Shown: positions 9,795-20,944, numbered from the stretch's first letter. The stretch is 64,000 bases of DNA from Tubiluchus corallicola (GCA_030141605.1 JAQGDQ010000865.1:5981-69980); one strand, 5' to 3'. The notes: generated by a model from the sequence alone, not told the origin. Numbers and translations: made by a program.

Positions 9795-11610
9795 TTTGTT
9801 TGCCGGACCTCGCTTTTAGGGATGTCGGAAAATTCGGACAAACTCTGGTCCATTAAAAAGTCCCAAATACTTCGGACACAGTCCGTTATTTCGTGAAGTG
9901 ACCGCTAGTTGGTGGGGCGTCACTTTCTTTACATCCAAGCAACGTGTAACGACACGTGTGTAGCTGACCGCTAGTTGGCAGGCCGTCACTTTGTTTACAT
10001 CCAAGCAACGTGTAAAGACACGTGTAGCTGACCGCTAGTTGGCAGGCCGTCACTTTGTTTACATCCAAGCAACGTGTAAAGACACGTGTAGCTGACCGCT
10101 AGTTGGCGGGGCGTCACTTTCTTTACATCCAAGCAACGTGTAACGACACGTGTGTAGCTGACCGCTAGTTGGCGGGGCGTCACTTTCTTTACATCCAAGC
10201 AACGTGTAATGACACGTGTGTAGCTGACCGCTAGTTGGCGGGCCGTCACTTTGTTTACATCCAAGCAACGTGTAACGACACGTGTGTAGCTGACCGCTAG
10301 TTGGCAGGCCGTCACTTTGTTTACATCCAAACAGCGTGCAATGACACGTGTCTAGCTGACCGCTAGTTGGCAGGCCGTCACTTTGTTTACATCCAAACAG
10401 CGTGCAATGACACGTGTCTAGCTGACCGCTAGTTGGCAGGCCGTCACTTTGTTTACATCCAAGCAACGTGTAACGACACGTGTGTAGCTGACCGCTAGTT
10501 GGCAGGCCGTCACTTTGTTTACATCCAAGCAACGTGTAACGACACGTGTGTAGCTGACCGCTAGTTGGCAGGCCGTCACTTTGTTTACATCCAAACAGCG
10601 TGCAATGACACGTGTCTAGCTGACCGCTAGTTGGCCGGCCGTCACTTTGTTTACATCCAAGCAACGTGTAACGACACGTGTGTAGCTGACCGCTAGTTGG
10701 CAGGCCGTCACTTTGTTTACATCCAAACAGCGTGCAATGACACGTGTCTAGCTGACCGCTAGTTGGCAGGCCGTCACTTTGTTTACATCCAAGCAACGTG
10801 TAACGACACGTGTGTAGCTGACCGCTAGTTGGCAGGCCGTCACTTTGTTTACATCCAAGCAACGTGTAAAGACACGTGTAGCTGACCGCTAGTTGGTGGG
10901 CCGTCACTTTGTTTACATCCAAACAGCGTGCAATGACACGTGTCTAGCTGACCGCTAGTTGGCAGGCCGTCACTTTGTTTACATCCAAGCAACGTGTAAC
11001 GACACGTGTGTAGCTGACCGCTAGTTGGCAGGCCGTCACTTTGTTTACATCCAAACAGCGTGCAATGACACGTGTCTAGCTGACCGCTAGTTGGCAGGCC
11101 GTCACTTTGTTTACATCCAAGCAACGTGTAACGACACGTGTGTAGCTGACCGCTAGTTGGCAGGCCGTCACTTTGTTTACATCCAAGCAACGTGTAAAGA
11201 CACGTGTAGCTGACCGCTAGTTGGCTGGGCGTCACTTTGTTTACATCCAAGCAACGTGTAATGACACGTGTAGCTGACCGCTAGTTGGCGGGCCGTCACT
11301 TTGTTCACATCCAAGCAGCGTGTAAAGACACGTGTAGCTGACCGCTAGTTGGCGGGCCGTCACTTTGTTTACATCCAAGCAGCGTGCAATGACACGTGTA
11401 GCTGACCGCTAGTTGGTGGGCCGTCACTTTGTTTACATCCAAGCAGCCCATAACGACACGTGTGTAGTTTGTATGTCAGCATGTTTAGTGGTTTACAGAC
11501 AATTATGCCGAATTATTTGAGTCAATTGTTAACAGTTTTTATATAGTTTTGCAGGCCCGTACTTAGGCATTTTTGAGACAATTAGATGATTGATTCTACA
11601 TTGCCATGAG
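9795..11610 (+). mobile_element. Tigger-like element with amplified interior
   Basis: The left part (GCCGGACCTCGCTTTTAGGG, TCGGACACAGTCCGTTATTT) and the right part (TATTTGAGTCAATTG, TTTTGAGACAATTAG) match the single-copy relative at 59175-60065. In this copy the interior 66-bp segment has expanded to about 24 units. A reverse partial copy lies at 34460-34900. Exact termini are not resolved. Confidence 0.55.
9895..11465. repeat. Minisatellite, 60-66-bp unit, about 24 copies
   Basis: The repeated words are GACCGCTAGTTGGCAGGCCG, TCACTTTGTTTACATCCAAG and CAACGTGTAACGACACGTGT. Two unit types alternate irregularly, one with CCAAGCAACGTGTAACG and one with CCAAACAGCGTGCAATG. Long open frames on the - strand are a by-product of the unit length. 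Confidence 0.95.
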
Positions 11611-11869
11611 TCTAATACATGGTGCCTACTATATTAGCTTAGTATCGGTAAATATGGACAGTCAGCAAATTATGGAACACTTTGATCAAAGTGAAATTGA
11701 TGGATTTTTAACCTCAAATTTTCGCAAACTCGACCTTCAAACAGCTCGGTTTCCGCGGTCACATACATCTCGTATCACTGAAAGAGCTTCCTAAATACCG
11801 TTTGCACTGAATGTGTAGCAATAATCCATAAAAAATATGGGTAAAAGTACAGAAAAGTACAGGTCTATA

Positions 11870-12112
11870 CACCCTCGATCTGACTCAACTTCGACTATAA
11901 GGGACGATTTTTTTCGGTCCGGAGGTGTCCCTTATATCCGAGGTTGAGCTTTAAGGGACATCGGATATAAGGGACGATTTTTTTCTGTCCAGAGGTGTCC
12001 CTTATATCCGAGGTTGAGCTATAAGGGACATCGGATATAAGGGACGATTTTTTTCCGGTCCCGAGGTGTCGCTTATATCCGAGGTTGACATCAGATTTAC
12101 TACAACAAGCGT
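11870..12112. repeat. Tigger-type terminal motif repeated three times
   Basis: ATATAAGGGACGATTTTTTT and GTGTCCCTTATATCCGAGGT recur three times with a spacing near 72 bp. The same motifs form the ends of the element at 41963-42628. The adjoining 11640-11870 is the reverse complement of 42110-42300, so this is a related but rearranged copy. Confidence 0.6.
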
Positions 12113-12130
12113 GGTTTATTCATTCATTTA

Positions 12131-13409
12131 GATAGTATAATTCAGCGTTCAAGTAAATGTACATCAATATTATGCTTTTACAGCTGTATAATTCAGCGTT
12201 CAAGTAAATGTACATCAATATTATGCTTTTACAGCTGTATAATTCAGCGTTCAAGTAAATGTACATCAATATTATGCTTTTACAGCTGTATAATTCAGCG
12301 TTCAAGTAAATGTACATCAATATTATGCTTTTACAGCTGTATATCAGCGTTCAAGTAAATGTACATCAATATTATGCTTTTACAGCTGTATAATTCAGCG
12401 TTCAAGTAAATGTACATCAATATTATGCTTTTACAGCTGTATAATTCAGCGTTCAAGTAAATGTACATCAATATTATGCTTTTACAGCTGTATAATTCAG
12501 CGTTCAAGTAAATGTACATCAATATTATGCTTTTACAGCTGTATAATTCAGCGTTCAAGTAAATGTACATCAATATTATGCTTTTACAGCTGTATAATTC
12601 AGCGTTCAAGTAAATGTACATCAATATTATGCTTTTACAGCTGTATAATTCAGCGTTCAAGTAAATGTACATCAATATTATGCTTTTACAGCTGTATAAT
12701 TCAGCGTTCAAGTAAATGTACATCAATATTATGCTTTTACAGCTGTATAATTCAGCGTTCAAGTAAATGTACATCAATATTATGCTTTTACAGCTGTATA
12801 ATTCAGCGTTCAAGTAAATGTACATCAATATTATGCTTTTACAGCTGTATAATTCAGCGTTCAAGTAAATGTACATCAATATTATGCTTTTACAGCTGTA
12901 TAATTCAGCGTTCAAGTAAATGTACATCAATATTATGCTTTTACAGCTGTATAATTCAGCGTTCAAGTAAATGTACATCAATATTATGCTTTTACAGCTG
13001 TATAATTCAGCGTTCAAGTAAATGTACATCAATATTATGCTTTTACAGCTGTATAATTCAGCGTTCAAGTAAATGTACATCAATATTATGCTTTTACAGC
13101 TGTATAATTCAGCGTTCAAGTAAATGTACATCAATATTATGCTTTTACAGCTGTATAATTCAGCGTTCAAGTAAATGTACATCAATATTATGCTTTTACA
13201 GCTGTATAATTCAGCGTTCAAGTAAATGTACATCAATATTATGCTTTTACAGCTGTATAATTCAGCGTTCAAGTAAATGTACATCAATATTGTGCTTTTA
13301 CAGCTGTATAATTCAGCGTTCAAGTAAATGTACATCTATATTATGCTTTTACAGCTGTATAATTCAGCGTTCAAGTAAATGTACATCTATATTATGCTTT
13401 TACAGCTGT
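12131..13409 (+). repeat. 51-bp minisatellite carrying the ACO1 splice acceptor
   Basis: About 25 almost perfect copies of a unit containing ATTATGCTTTTACAGCTGTA, TAATTCAGCGTTCAAG and TAAATGTACATCAAT. One unit near 12345 lacks 2 bp; otherwise only scattered substitutions appear, near the 3' end. The last unit runs into the final ACO1 exon: ATGCTTTTACAG|CTGT is both the repeat and the true exon boundary, and homology stops 4 nt inside the exon. Because 51 is divisible by 3, the - strand stays open for hundreds of codons; that frame is not a gene. Confidence 0.97.
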
Positions 13410-13516
13410 CGGATGGTCGCAGTTTTCAAGCAACATGCCGTTTTGACACCGATCCAGAGCTGGAGTACTTCCGCCACGGAGGCATCCTCAACTACATGAT
13501 ACGACAGATGCTCTAA
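13406..13516 (+). CDS. ACO1: ACO1/IRP1 last coding exon
   Basis: Thirty-seven codons, [20 protein letters not shown] then [16 protein letters not shown] and TAA. This matches the extreme C-terminus of IRP1 (human ends ...[13 protein letters not shown]). The acceptor TATGCTTTTACAG is the terminal unit of a 51-bp minisatellite, the only acceptor whose downstream frame continues the family sequence. Phase 0 joins it to LTVK of the previous exon. With the other three exons it completes the C-terminal domain of the protein. Residues upstream of LTPRDF lie outside the window. Confidence 0.96.
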   Translation: MSDGRSFQATCRFDTDPELEYFRHGGILNYMIRQML

Positions 13517-13679
13517 TTGTTCTCCTCGTTTAGCGATTGTTGAATTTAAACCGATAATTTAACCTCGACGACAGTATTTTTTATAAAGTTGGATATTTTA
13601 TCTTCGGTGTAGCGTTGCCAGGTCATTTAATATCCATCTCTGTTCGGAAAAACATTTAGTTTGCTTTTGGCAGGATACT

Positions 13680-14072
13680 TTTGCTTCAACTGTTTGTAGT
13701 GTGCTAGTTTCGTTGTCAATGGAGCAATGAAATGCTGGCTTACTAAATGAAACTAGTTGTACTTAGGCATTGCTTCAACTGTTTGTGGTGTGCTTGTTTC
13801 ATTGTCAATAGATCAATGAAATGCTGGCTTACTAAGTGAAACTAGTTGTACTTAGGTATTGCTTCAACTGTTTGTGGTGTGCTAGTTTCATTGTCAATAG
13901 AACAATTAAATGCTGGCTTACTAAATGAAACTAGTTGTACTCAGGCGTTGCTTCAACTGTTTGTAGTGTGCTACATGTAGTTTCATCATCAAAAGAGTGA
14001 TGAAATAGTGACTTACTAAATGAAATAAGTTATGCTTGAACATTGCTTCAACTGTTTGTGGTGTGCTAGTTT
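13680..14072. repeat. 89-bp tandem repeat just after ACO1
   Basis: GCTTCAACTGTTTGTGGTGT recurs at 13683, 13772, 13861, 13950 and 14045 with companion words ATGCTGGCTTACTAAATGAA and CTAGTTGTACTTAGGC. It probably lies in the ACO1 3' UTR, given the distance to the next polyadenylation-like signal. Confidence 0.85.
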
Positions 14073-14844
14073 CTTTATGAATCTTCATGTTCCTTCATTG
14101 GCTTAAACTCAACCGTAGCGAACTTTATGTTATAATCAAAGTGTGATGCATTTACTTTACGAATTTGCTGCAAAAACATAAGTTTGGCTCACAGCTTGGT
14201 TGGTTTTTTTTTACAACTAAGAACTTGTATGGCTTTTAAACAATAATTTTTGCTCAAATGTGGAGCTTTGCTTCGTATAAAAAAACACAATAAAAAAGGA
14301 AAGACAGGATGTGTGAACCGGCATCAGGAATCCAGAAACAACTAAATGAAAACCGCAAAATGCAACAAGGCATATAAGTACAGTCACAACACACGATAAG
14401 AATAACAAAACGTCACAGTAACACCGATTTAAGAATACCAGAAAAAATGAGCAGTTCTTTCTCTTTATTGTGGTTTTTTCTTACTTGTTCTGTTCTCGTT
14501 TACTAAGAACTATCTCTGTATTATTCATTTTACATGCACGTGATACATTAAACTCGCATATGTGTTTAACTGATAGCTGTACGATACACAAGAAAATGTA
14601 CGATACACGAAAAAATATACGATACACGGCAGTATCAATACGCAGCTTTGCTTAGCTTGAATTTTTTGTTTAGACAACTTAACACTGTGATTTTTTTTGT
14701 AAGATAATAACTGATGTAAATTAGTTCGTTTAGCAGCTTGCTATGAAAAGCATTGAATATTATGATGTCTGCAATTGGCAGTGGAAGGCAGACAATTGTC
14801 TTGAGGTGAAGTAGTTTCCTGGGAATTCTTCTTCTTCCCAGCTT

Positions 14845-15200
14845 TTCCCTATTCGGGGTCGCCGTTGTGAATGAGTCTTCTCCACGCATTCCTGTTGTTG
14901 ACCATCTCTTCATTTATGTCTTCCCTTCCCACGTGATCTTCACCGACTCTTCTTTTCAGGTGTCCATACCATCGCAATCTTGCGAGGCTTCCACTACTTT
15001 TACTGTTCCTCTGATATTATTATTTCTAATTTTATCTCTTCTTGTTATTCCCACCATCCATCTCAACATCCTCATCTCCACCACACCCATTTTCTTCTCT
15101 TCGGTCTTCTTTAGAGAAGCTGCTTCCAGCCCATAGATTAGAGCAGGTCTGACCACTTCTTTGTGGACTTTCCCTTTAAGTCTCACCGACTCATTCATAG
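14845..15200 (-). mobile_element. LINE reverse-transcriptase C-terminal remnant, frameshifted
   Basis: The - strand reads NESVRLKGKVHKEVVRPALI, YGLEAASLKKTEEKKMGV, MRMLRWMVGITRRDKIRN and then, in another frame, RWYGHLKRRVGEDHVGR. These match the tail of a common non-LTR retrotransposon polymerase (K..VYK.VVRPA.LYG.E.W...K..E..L...EMRMLRWM.G.TR.D.IRN...RG...V and RL.WYGH..R). The change of frame between the last two blocks and the lack of upstream RT mark it as a decayed fragment. Confidence 0.75.
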
Positions 15201-15683
15201 AAGGTTTTGGCGCAGTTTTTACAGGCGGATGCCCTTCCTGACCCTAACCCTCCCTATTTATCCGGGCTTGGGACCGGCACTGAGTTGGGCTGGCTTAAGT
15301 AGTTTTCAGGGACTAATGCTGTTTTATAAAAACTGTTCTGATTGCATAATTGTCATGTATGTTGTAATTGAAGTTAGGACCACTGCTTTCTGGCTCTCTT
15401 GCTGTCTGTATGTAATAATTGTGAAACGTATGTAACGTAGTAGGAGTAGAAATTGTAATTCGTTGTTGGACTTTGTTGAAATCGTTTACGTGTGTTCGTT
15501 TGAAATCAAATTGATTCTCCGTCTTTGTTAAACTGACACTTGCTTTTATTTCAGCTTTGGTTTATTACTGGTTCTAGTTCCAAGATGGTTAATGAAATAA
15601 TATATTCTAGATGGTGATACTGACAAGGTGGCTTTTTTGTGTTTGTTCCTGTAAACTGTTACGGATAATTGAAACAAGTTTAA

Positions 15684-16144
15684 CCCTTTCATTCCCGTTG
15701 CATCCCGTGGGATACGAGAATATTTTCTGCTTTTAAAATTAATAAAATTTTAAAACTGAGAGTCATTTGATCTGTTAATAGTTATTTTGATTTAAGCCAA
15801 TAACAATAGACTAAAAATGGTGATAAAATGGCAAACTAGAAAATCTACATAGCATAAAAACTGCGCAAGGTACAGTACTCTAGAGACGACTTTGTACAGA
15901 TCAGTATAGCGTGCATACTAAATGTCTTAAATACTTTAAAAAATTATCAGCAGTTGCAAAATGAAGCACATTTTATGCTTCCATTGAATCCCAATGTATC
16001 CCGTGGGATACAGGCTATATTTAGCACGCGGGCACAGGTAGAAAAAAATAATTATTATGTGTAAACAAGATAGACATACTGAACAAAAGTACCAAGCAAA
16101 AAAAAAATTTTTCTTATTAAAAAAATAATTTGGGACTGAAAGGG
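15684..16144. mobile_element. piggyBac MITE, copy 1
   Basis: Ends are CCCTTTCATTCCC and GGGACTGAAAGGG, each flanked by TTAA (15680-15683 and 16145-16148). TTAA target duplication and CCCTTT-type ends are diagnostic of piggyBac. It is nearly identical to the copy at 31768-32223. An internal ATCCCGTGGGATAC palindrome occurs twice. No transposase. Confidence 0.9.
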
Positions 16145-16289
16145 TTAAGGTCGTTTAATTGAAACAAAGTTAGATAACATTGCGTAAAGTTTGAAAAATA
16201 ATCGAAGCATTCGTAGCGCACTCTCTTTGCTATAACTAAGCAAAGGTACAAATTACTTTGCATTGTCAATGAAATTTAAAATGCATTTT

Positions 16290-16560
16290 TTTGGTGAGTC
16301 AGTGGTGCACACTGGGTAGGCGAGTCTGATTCAATTCAATTCAAAGGTTTATTTATCTCTAATATAATATTTATAGCGCAAATACAACAAATTATGTAAA
16401 GTGTGTAGAGGTCATCGAGTCAGCCACCCCTTAAGACATTTCTGAGACATTTTACCAATTGGCGCAGACATTTTGGAGCAGTAAAAATTTCCTTTTCTAC
16501 TTCGGAAGCATTTTAAGTAAGTAAGCGCGATGCTAAGTGACATTACTTTGTGTGGAAAGC
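16290..16560. repeat. Dispersed repeat with nested LINE tail
   Basis: GGTGAGTCAGTGGTGCAC, then TTTTACCAATTGGCGCAGAC and GCGATGCTAAG match the words at 23570-23710 in the same order. Here they are separated by an extra (ATTCA)n segment at about 16326-16430 that looks like an inserted LINE 3' tail. Class otherwise unknown. Confidence 0.5.
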
Positions 16561-16988
16561 TTTTCAGGACATGATAAGTTGACTTTTTGCTGATATTCTC
16601 TTTGAAGAGCCATTCTTTATCGCATGACTATGATGCTACTGTTGCCATAACAACATTACAATGTTCAATAGAAAAATTTATTGCTATACGTAGAAGAAGT
16701 AATATGACACCTGAACGGTGTATGAAGGAATTTTACTGAATTATTTCATAAATAACAAGCTACATGCCATAAGACTTGTAATAATGCAACGTTGACGTGA
16801 TTTCATTTTATTACAAATGAAACAAGCGTCGTTTTAATTAGAAGCGCGTCATCCAAACGTGTTCAAAAGCTACGAAAATTCCTTCGAAACTTCAGAACTA
16901 CTGTAAATGACAGAAAGCGTATATCTCGGACAGAAACACTGGAGACAATGCTAGGAAAAACGCCGCGTTCTACAACTTGCTAAGCCAA

Positions 16989-17219
16989 TCACACACCAAA
17001 GCATCCGGAATCCCACCGTTTGTTTTGAATGTTCACTGGGTAGTAACAAAGCTTCTGTCGTCCAATCTCTATCTTCTTCACAGAAAACACAAAACGTGCC
17101 ATATCAAATTTATCTTTCAATGTTTTTAACCATATTTTCTCGTACGGCACATCGCAGCCATCAATGGCCGATTGCGGAACAGGTGCTAAAAAATTGAGAA
17201 GATCTGCCAGCACTTTTTG
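16989..17219 (-). other. Unassigned protein-like reading frame
   Basis: The - strand frame runs KVLADLLNFLAPVPQSAIDG, CDVPYEKIWLKTLKDKFDM, ARFVFSVKKIEIGRQKLCYY and ends WDSGCFGV before TGA. The composition looks protein-like, but I recognise no family. Directly upstream the frame meets two adjacent in-frame TGA codons (17223-17228) and then 31 further open codons containing VKPMMHQNVQHPEARKN. There is no good splice acceptor immediately before it. It could be a pseudogene, an exon of an unknown gene or chance. Confidence 0.25.
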
Positions 17220-18252
17220 GTTTCATCACCCATTGACAACACGCACGTTCTTCCTAGCTTCCGGATGCTGGACGTTTTGGTGCATCATAGGCTTCACATG
17301 AGCAAACTCCAACTGAATAGACTATTGCAATTGCAAAATGTCTACAAAACGTTTTCAACTAGAGCTAAGTCTAATGGCGCGTTAAAATTAGCGAGTTTTC
17401 CTTGCCAAGTAACTCAAAGCCTGCGATTTCGTGGCAACAGCAAGTTGCAAACAAGAGACAAAACTTACCACCGAAATCTCGCTGGCCCGAACACGCCATG
17501 TATAACGCCGTAACTTATTGCCAAGTTTTCAAAATTACCGCAATAGAACAGACGAAATAACAACTTCATATTACGTAACAAAATAAATTCTAACGATACC
17601 GTAATAAAAATATTTACAAATCTAACAAATGACAACATACATAATAAATATTTTACACTTTTGACGTGAAAGTCCGTTACGAAATATCTTATCAATGTAT
17701 ATCTGAAGTCAAATTAAATCTTTCATAATTTCAAAGCAAAAATCAATCACTGTAGCACAGTTATATTGCAGCTGTTTAGGTTGTACACTGTACAGATTCT
17801 AGCAAGCGGTGCAAACTTGACGCCCGCCTGTGTTAATCAGCATCAAGATTGCTCTCGTAACATGCATCTTTGCAAGACTACACAAATAGTTCTTCACATA
17901 ATCGAAGTCCAAAATAATTTTCAATAATCGAACCGAAATAGAAATAAATTTACTCGATTGCAAACTTAGTGAAAAACGTATCCGTCATTTTAATCAGCGA
18001 TGCCGCCGCAGAGCAAAAACACAATTTCATAGCACCACCTTTGGTCAGGTATTCAAAATTAAACACGCCATAAATTACTGACCTTAATTACCTCATTGTC
18101 ACCGTTAACGAATAATGAAAGCGAATAAGCGTAATTCATCTCCTACCTAATAGCAAATTAACAACAAAAACTGTGAGAAGAGCCTATATAATATAAACCA
18201 ACAAAAACTACAACTACTAGAAACATTAGGTGTTTACTACATAGCCTTACAC

Positions 18253-18735
18253 CAGGGGTGTGCAAATTATCTGACTAGCCGGGCCACATTAAACTTTCTA
18301 TCAATTCCTGCGGGCCACGGGCAGTTTGATCAAGGAGCAAAGTACAGAAAGACCTAATAACGATTTTTTTTGCATCCGACCTGCATAGATCATTACTACT
18401 ACACTCAATAAACTATTTTAGAAGTTATTAAAATTTATATTACAAACCATATATTTCTACTTTCAGGGCATATAGTGGTAATTTCATTACAATGCATATT
18501 AGTAATGTGTATGACACAGTCTGTGTAGTACAGTGACATTAAGCTACAACCGTCTTGTAAGGGTTAATGGCATCCGATCTAGTAGAAAAAACTACCTGCA
18601 CTATCTTAGGGATCGTGGCACGGACTTCAGCTGGATACACTCAATTAATCGCCCGGGCCGCACTTTCATTAGGTTGACAAATCTCTTTGCGGGCCGCACA
18701 AATTCTCTCGGCGGGCCGCAATTTGCACACCCCTG
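18253..18735. mobile_element. hAT MITE, family A copy 2, perfect 8-bp TSD
   Basis: The inverted termini are CAGGGGTGTGCAAATT and AATTTGCACACCCCTG. Both flanks read CCTTACAC (18245-18252 and 18736-18743), a perfect 8-bp target duplication. This defines it as hAT and also fixes the ends of the other copies at 4175-4663 and 56503. Confidence 0.95.
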
Positions 18736-19837
18736 CCTTACACCAAAATGATAACAAAGTTTCTCAATGTAACGATTAATAAAAACAGTTTACGACAATA
18801 CGAAAATTTCTGATTCGATCTGAGAAATGAATTCTTCCTTTTCTACACAATTTTAGCTAAGCAGCAAGATCGTACTACTTTCTCATCTTCTCAGTGAACT
18901 TGCCTTTAGATCCTATTGTTTACATGCAGTCTTACAGAGAGACCAGACTAGCGAGTTTTCTCTCCGTGTAACTTGCGAGAGAGTTGAAACTTGATGCGAG
19001 TAACTCAGCAAGGCGTTCACACTAGACAGTAACACACAGTAAGCGCAAGCTGGCACTCCTTTCTCTATTCACTGTCGAGAGTAACTCGTCGAATACCTGA
19101 GATCGGACGAGACAGTGAACCAAGTTTCGGCAACTCTTAGAGTGTACAATTTCTTGCCGACAGTAACTTGCAAAGCAGTTCACACTTGCAAGTTTGTGGC
19201 TAGAGAAAAAAACTCACTAGTGTGGACGTGCCATTATAAAGACCTCATATTCTCTTAAAGTGCTATGCACACTCATTTACTATACTTCACAACACAAAGT
19301 TTGACATAATTGCGTCCTGGCTATGCAAGGCATCCGAAATGGTCACCTCAACAAAACTAGAAAAACACTACCTGCTAAAAATGCATGATTTAGGGTCTAC
19401 TTTGCTCACCCGAAAGAAACCCTTGTCAAACTATTAGTTTAAATAAACCCCGGATGCTTCAAAACATTATCACAAGTCTCTTCTTTACATAATTAATTCT
19501 ATCAAATACTCGTACATGTACCAAAAAAATTCTAGCACGAAGTTGACTACCAATAAAACTCGACGTAAAAAGAGGAAATATCTTCGGATCAGCTCTCTTG
19601 TGATACGCTAGATAAATGGACAAACAATTTGAAAATTAGCTGTAGAAGTTTCCGAATTTTCTCCAGGTCACAGCGATTCTGCTCGTATCTTATCTACAAA
19701 ATCAAAAAAGCTAATCTCTTTCTCATCTTTCTCTCTCTTTCTCATCTTTCTTAACTTCTGGAAAAAACTGCTAGCTTCCTGTTTCGCGGGACAAAATTTT
19801 CCTTCTTTACTATTTCTGATGCAACTCGCTACGTCGC

Positions 19838-20776
19838 TTACGACTCTTGTACGCTCGTTTCCGTGACGATCGATTGCTCCACGTCGCTGCAGATGTCCTT
19901 CGCCACCAACCTGGATTGGGTGTCCGCAATCCACGACTCGATCCGGCGCTTGTCCATGATCGTCGGACGCTTGTTCGGCAACGCTTGACCGTCGAGTAGC
20001 AATTCCGCCGCGGCCGGCGGGACCGAATCCGCCGCGGGAGGTAGTAACTTGTCCTGTGCTTCGCGGTTCGTGTCTTTGTCTTCGGCGGCGGCGGGATGAT
20101 TTGAACCGGATTCGAGCTGCACGGCGCTTAACTTTAGAGAAAGCAAGTCTTCCGCACTTTCCTCGTGTATGGAATCGATGTGCATGCCTTGTAACGAGTC
20201 CTCCAGTTTACTTTGAGCACCTCTGATTAAATTACCGGATGAATCTTGCAACGTTCCTTGTTTTGCATCAGCTTTATCCGACCGACTCTCTTCCGGCCTC
20301 AAGGGGGCACTGCCCTCGAGTAATCCCGCTTGGTTCTCTTCATTGGCTTCTGATAAGCTTTCGTCTTTCGACGCGCCGGTGGGTGTAGTTGTGCTGGTGG
20401 GAGTGGCAGAGCTGGCGGGCGTCCTGTACGTCACGCTAGTGTTATTCAAAGCCGACAGCAAGTCCTTCTGCTGCAGAAAACTGGGAATGATCGACGCGGA
20501 ACCCACGAACGGCACCCGGGTTTCGTGACCGAGAGGAAGACGAGGAGGGGCGTCCGCCTCGGCCTCCGAGAGCGGGTAGTTCTCCGATATCGGTTCGGAG
20601 AGGATGCTGCTGGTGAAGGAGATGGCGCTGCAGGCGGAGGGGGTGCGGGAGTGACCCATGTGCATGAAGAGCTGCTTCTTTGCGATCTCGTTGGCTTCCC
20701 GTTCCACCTGAGCCACCATCTCTTGGTACGCTTTACGGGCACTCAGGGAAAGATCCATCAAATTCTTATAATGCTC
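19838..20776 (-). CDS. SECISBP2L: SECISBP2L exon 17 (last coding)
   Basis: This exon opens EHYKNLMDLSLSARKAYQEM, continues HMGHSRTPSACSAISFTSSI with LSEPISENYPLSEAE, and near the end has DKRRIESWIADTQSRL before TAG. Vertebrate SECISBP2L has matching blocks: ARKAYKDMV after the L7Ae domain, HMGHSRNPSAASAISF, VISEPISE and RIESWVSETQ. The middle of about 200 residues is low-complexity (Ser/Thr/Ala/Glu) and not conserved. The acceptor is TTCTAAATTCAG|GAG, phase 0. The coding part is unusually GC-rich (20500-20700) compared with its surroundings. Confidence 0.95.
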   Translation of the reverse strand, partial: EHYKNLMDLSLSARKAYQEMVAQVEREANEIAKKQLFMHMGHSRTPSACSAISFTSSILSEPISENYPLSEAEADAPPRLPLGHETRVPFVGSASIIPSFLQQKDLLSALNNTSVTYRTPASSATPTSTTTPTGASKDESLSEANEENQAGLLEGSAPLRPEESRSDKADAKQGTLQDSSGNLIRGAQSKLEDSLQGMHIDSIHEESAEDLLSLKLSAVQLESGSNHPAAAEDKDTNREAQDKLLPPAADSVPPAAAELLLDGQALPNKRPTIMDKRRIESWIADTQSRLVAKDICSDVEQSIVTETSVQES

Positions 20777-20944
20777 CTGAATTTAGAAAATAAACGGGAG
20801 GTTATTAATTCTGCAAAGGTAAAACACTTAAGTGAGTCTTTTAAGAGGCGACTACTGTATTTGTAAAAAAAACAATGGCTTCTTTAAGTCATACAGGAAA
20901 GGAAGAATTGGCAGTATATTCATTGGAACATCAAGTACTAATTT

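Larger units (their letters stand above)
13517..19837. other. Tail-to-tail intergenic region, ACO1 and SECISBP2L
   Basis: The two genes converge here. The first AATAAA-type signal after the ACO1 stop is at about 14289. The region holds an 89-bp tandem array, a LINE fragment, a piggyBac MITE, a hAT MITE and an unassigned frame at 16989-17219. No conserved gene is recognised. 19230-19640 shows nothing identifiable. Confidence 0.7.

Noticed and set aside
10059-11250. Long repeated - strand frames (GCKQSDGLPTSGQL)
   Set aside because: By-product of the 66-bp intronic array; frames change wherever a 60-bp unit occurs.
12331-13335. 334-codon - strand frame made of a repeated 17-residue unit
   Set aside because: It is the 51-bp minisatellite read in its open register; 51 is divisible by 3, and the true signal there is the ACO1 splice acceptor on the + strand.
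20343-20866. Several frames opposite or out of register with SECISBP2L exon 17
   Set aside because: GC-rich true exon produces shadows in other frames.
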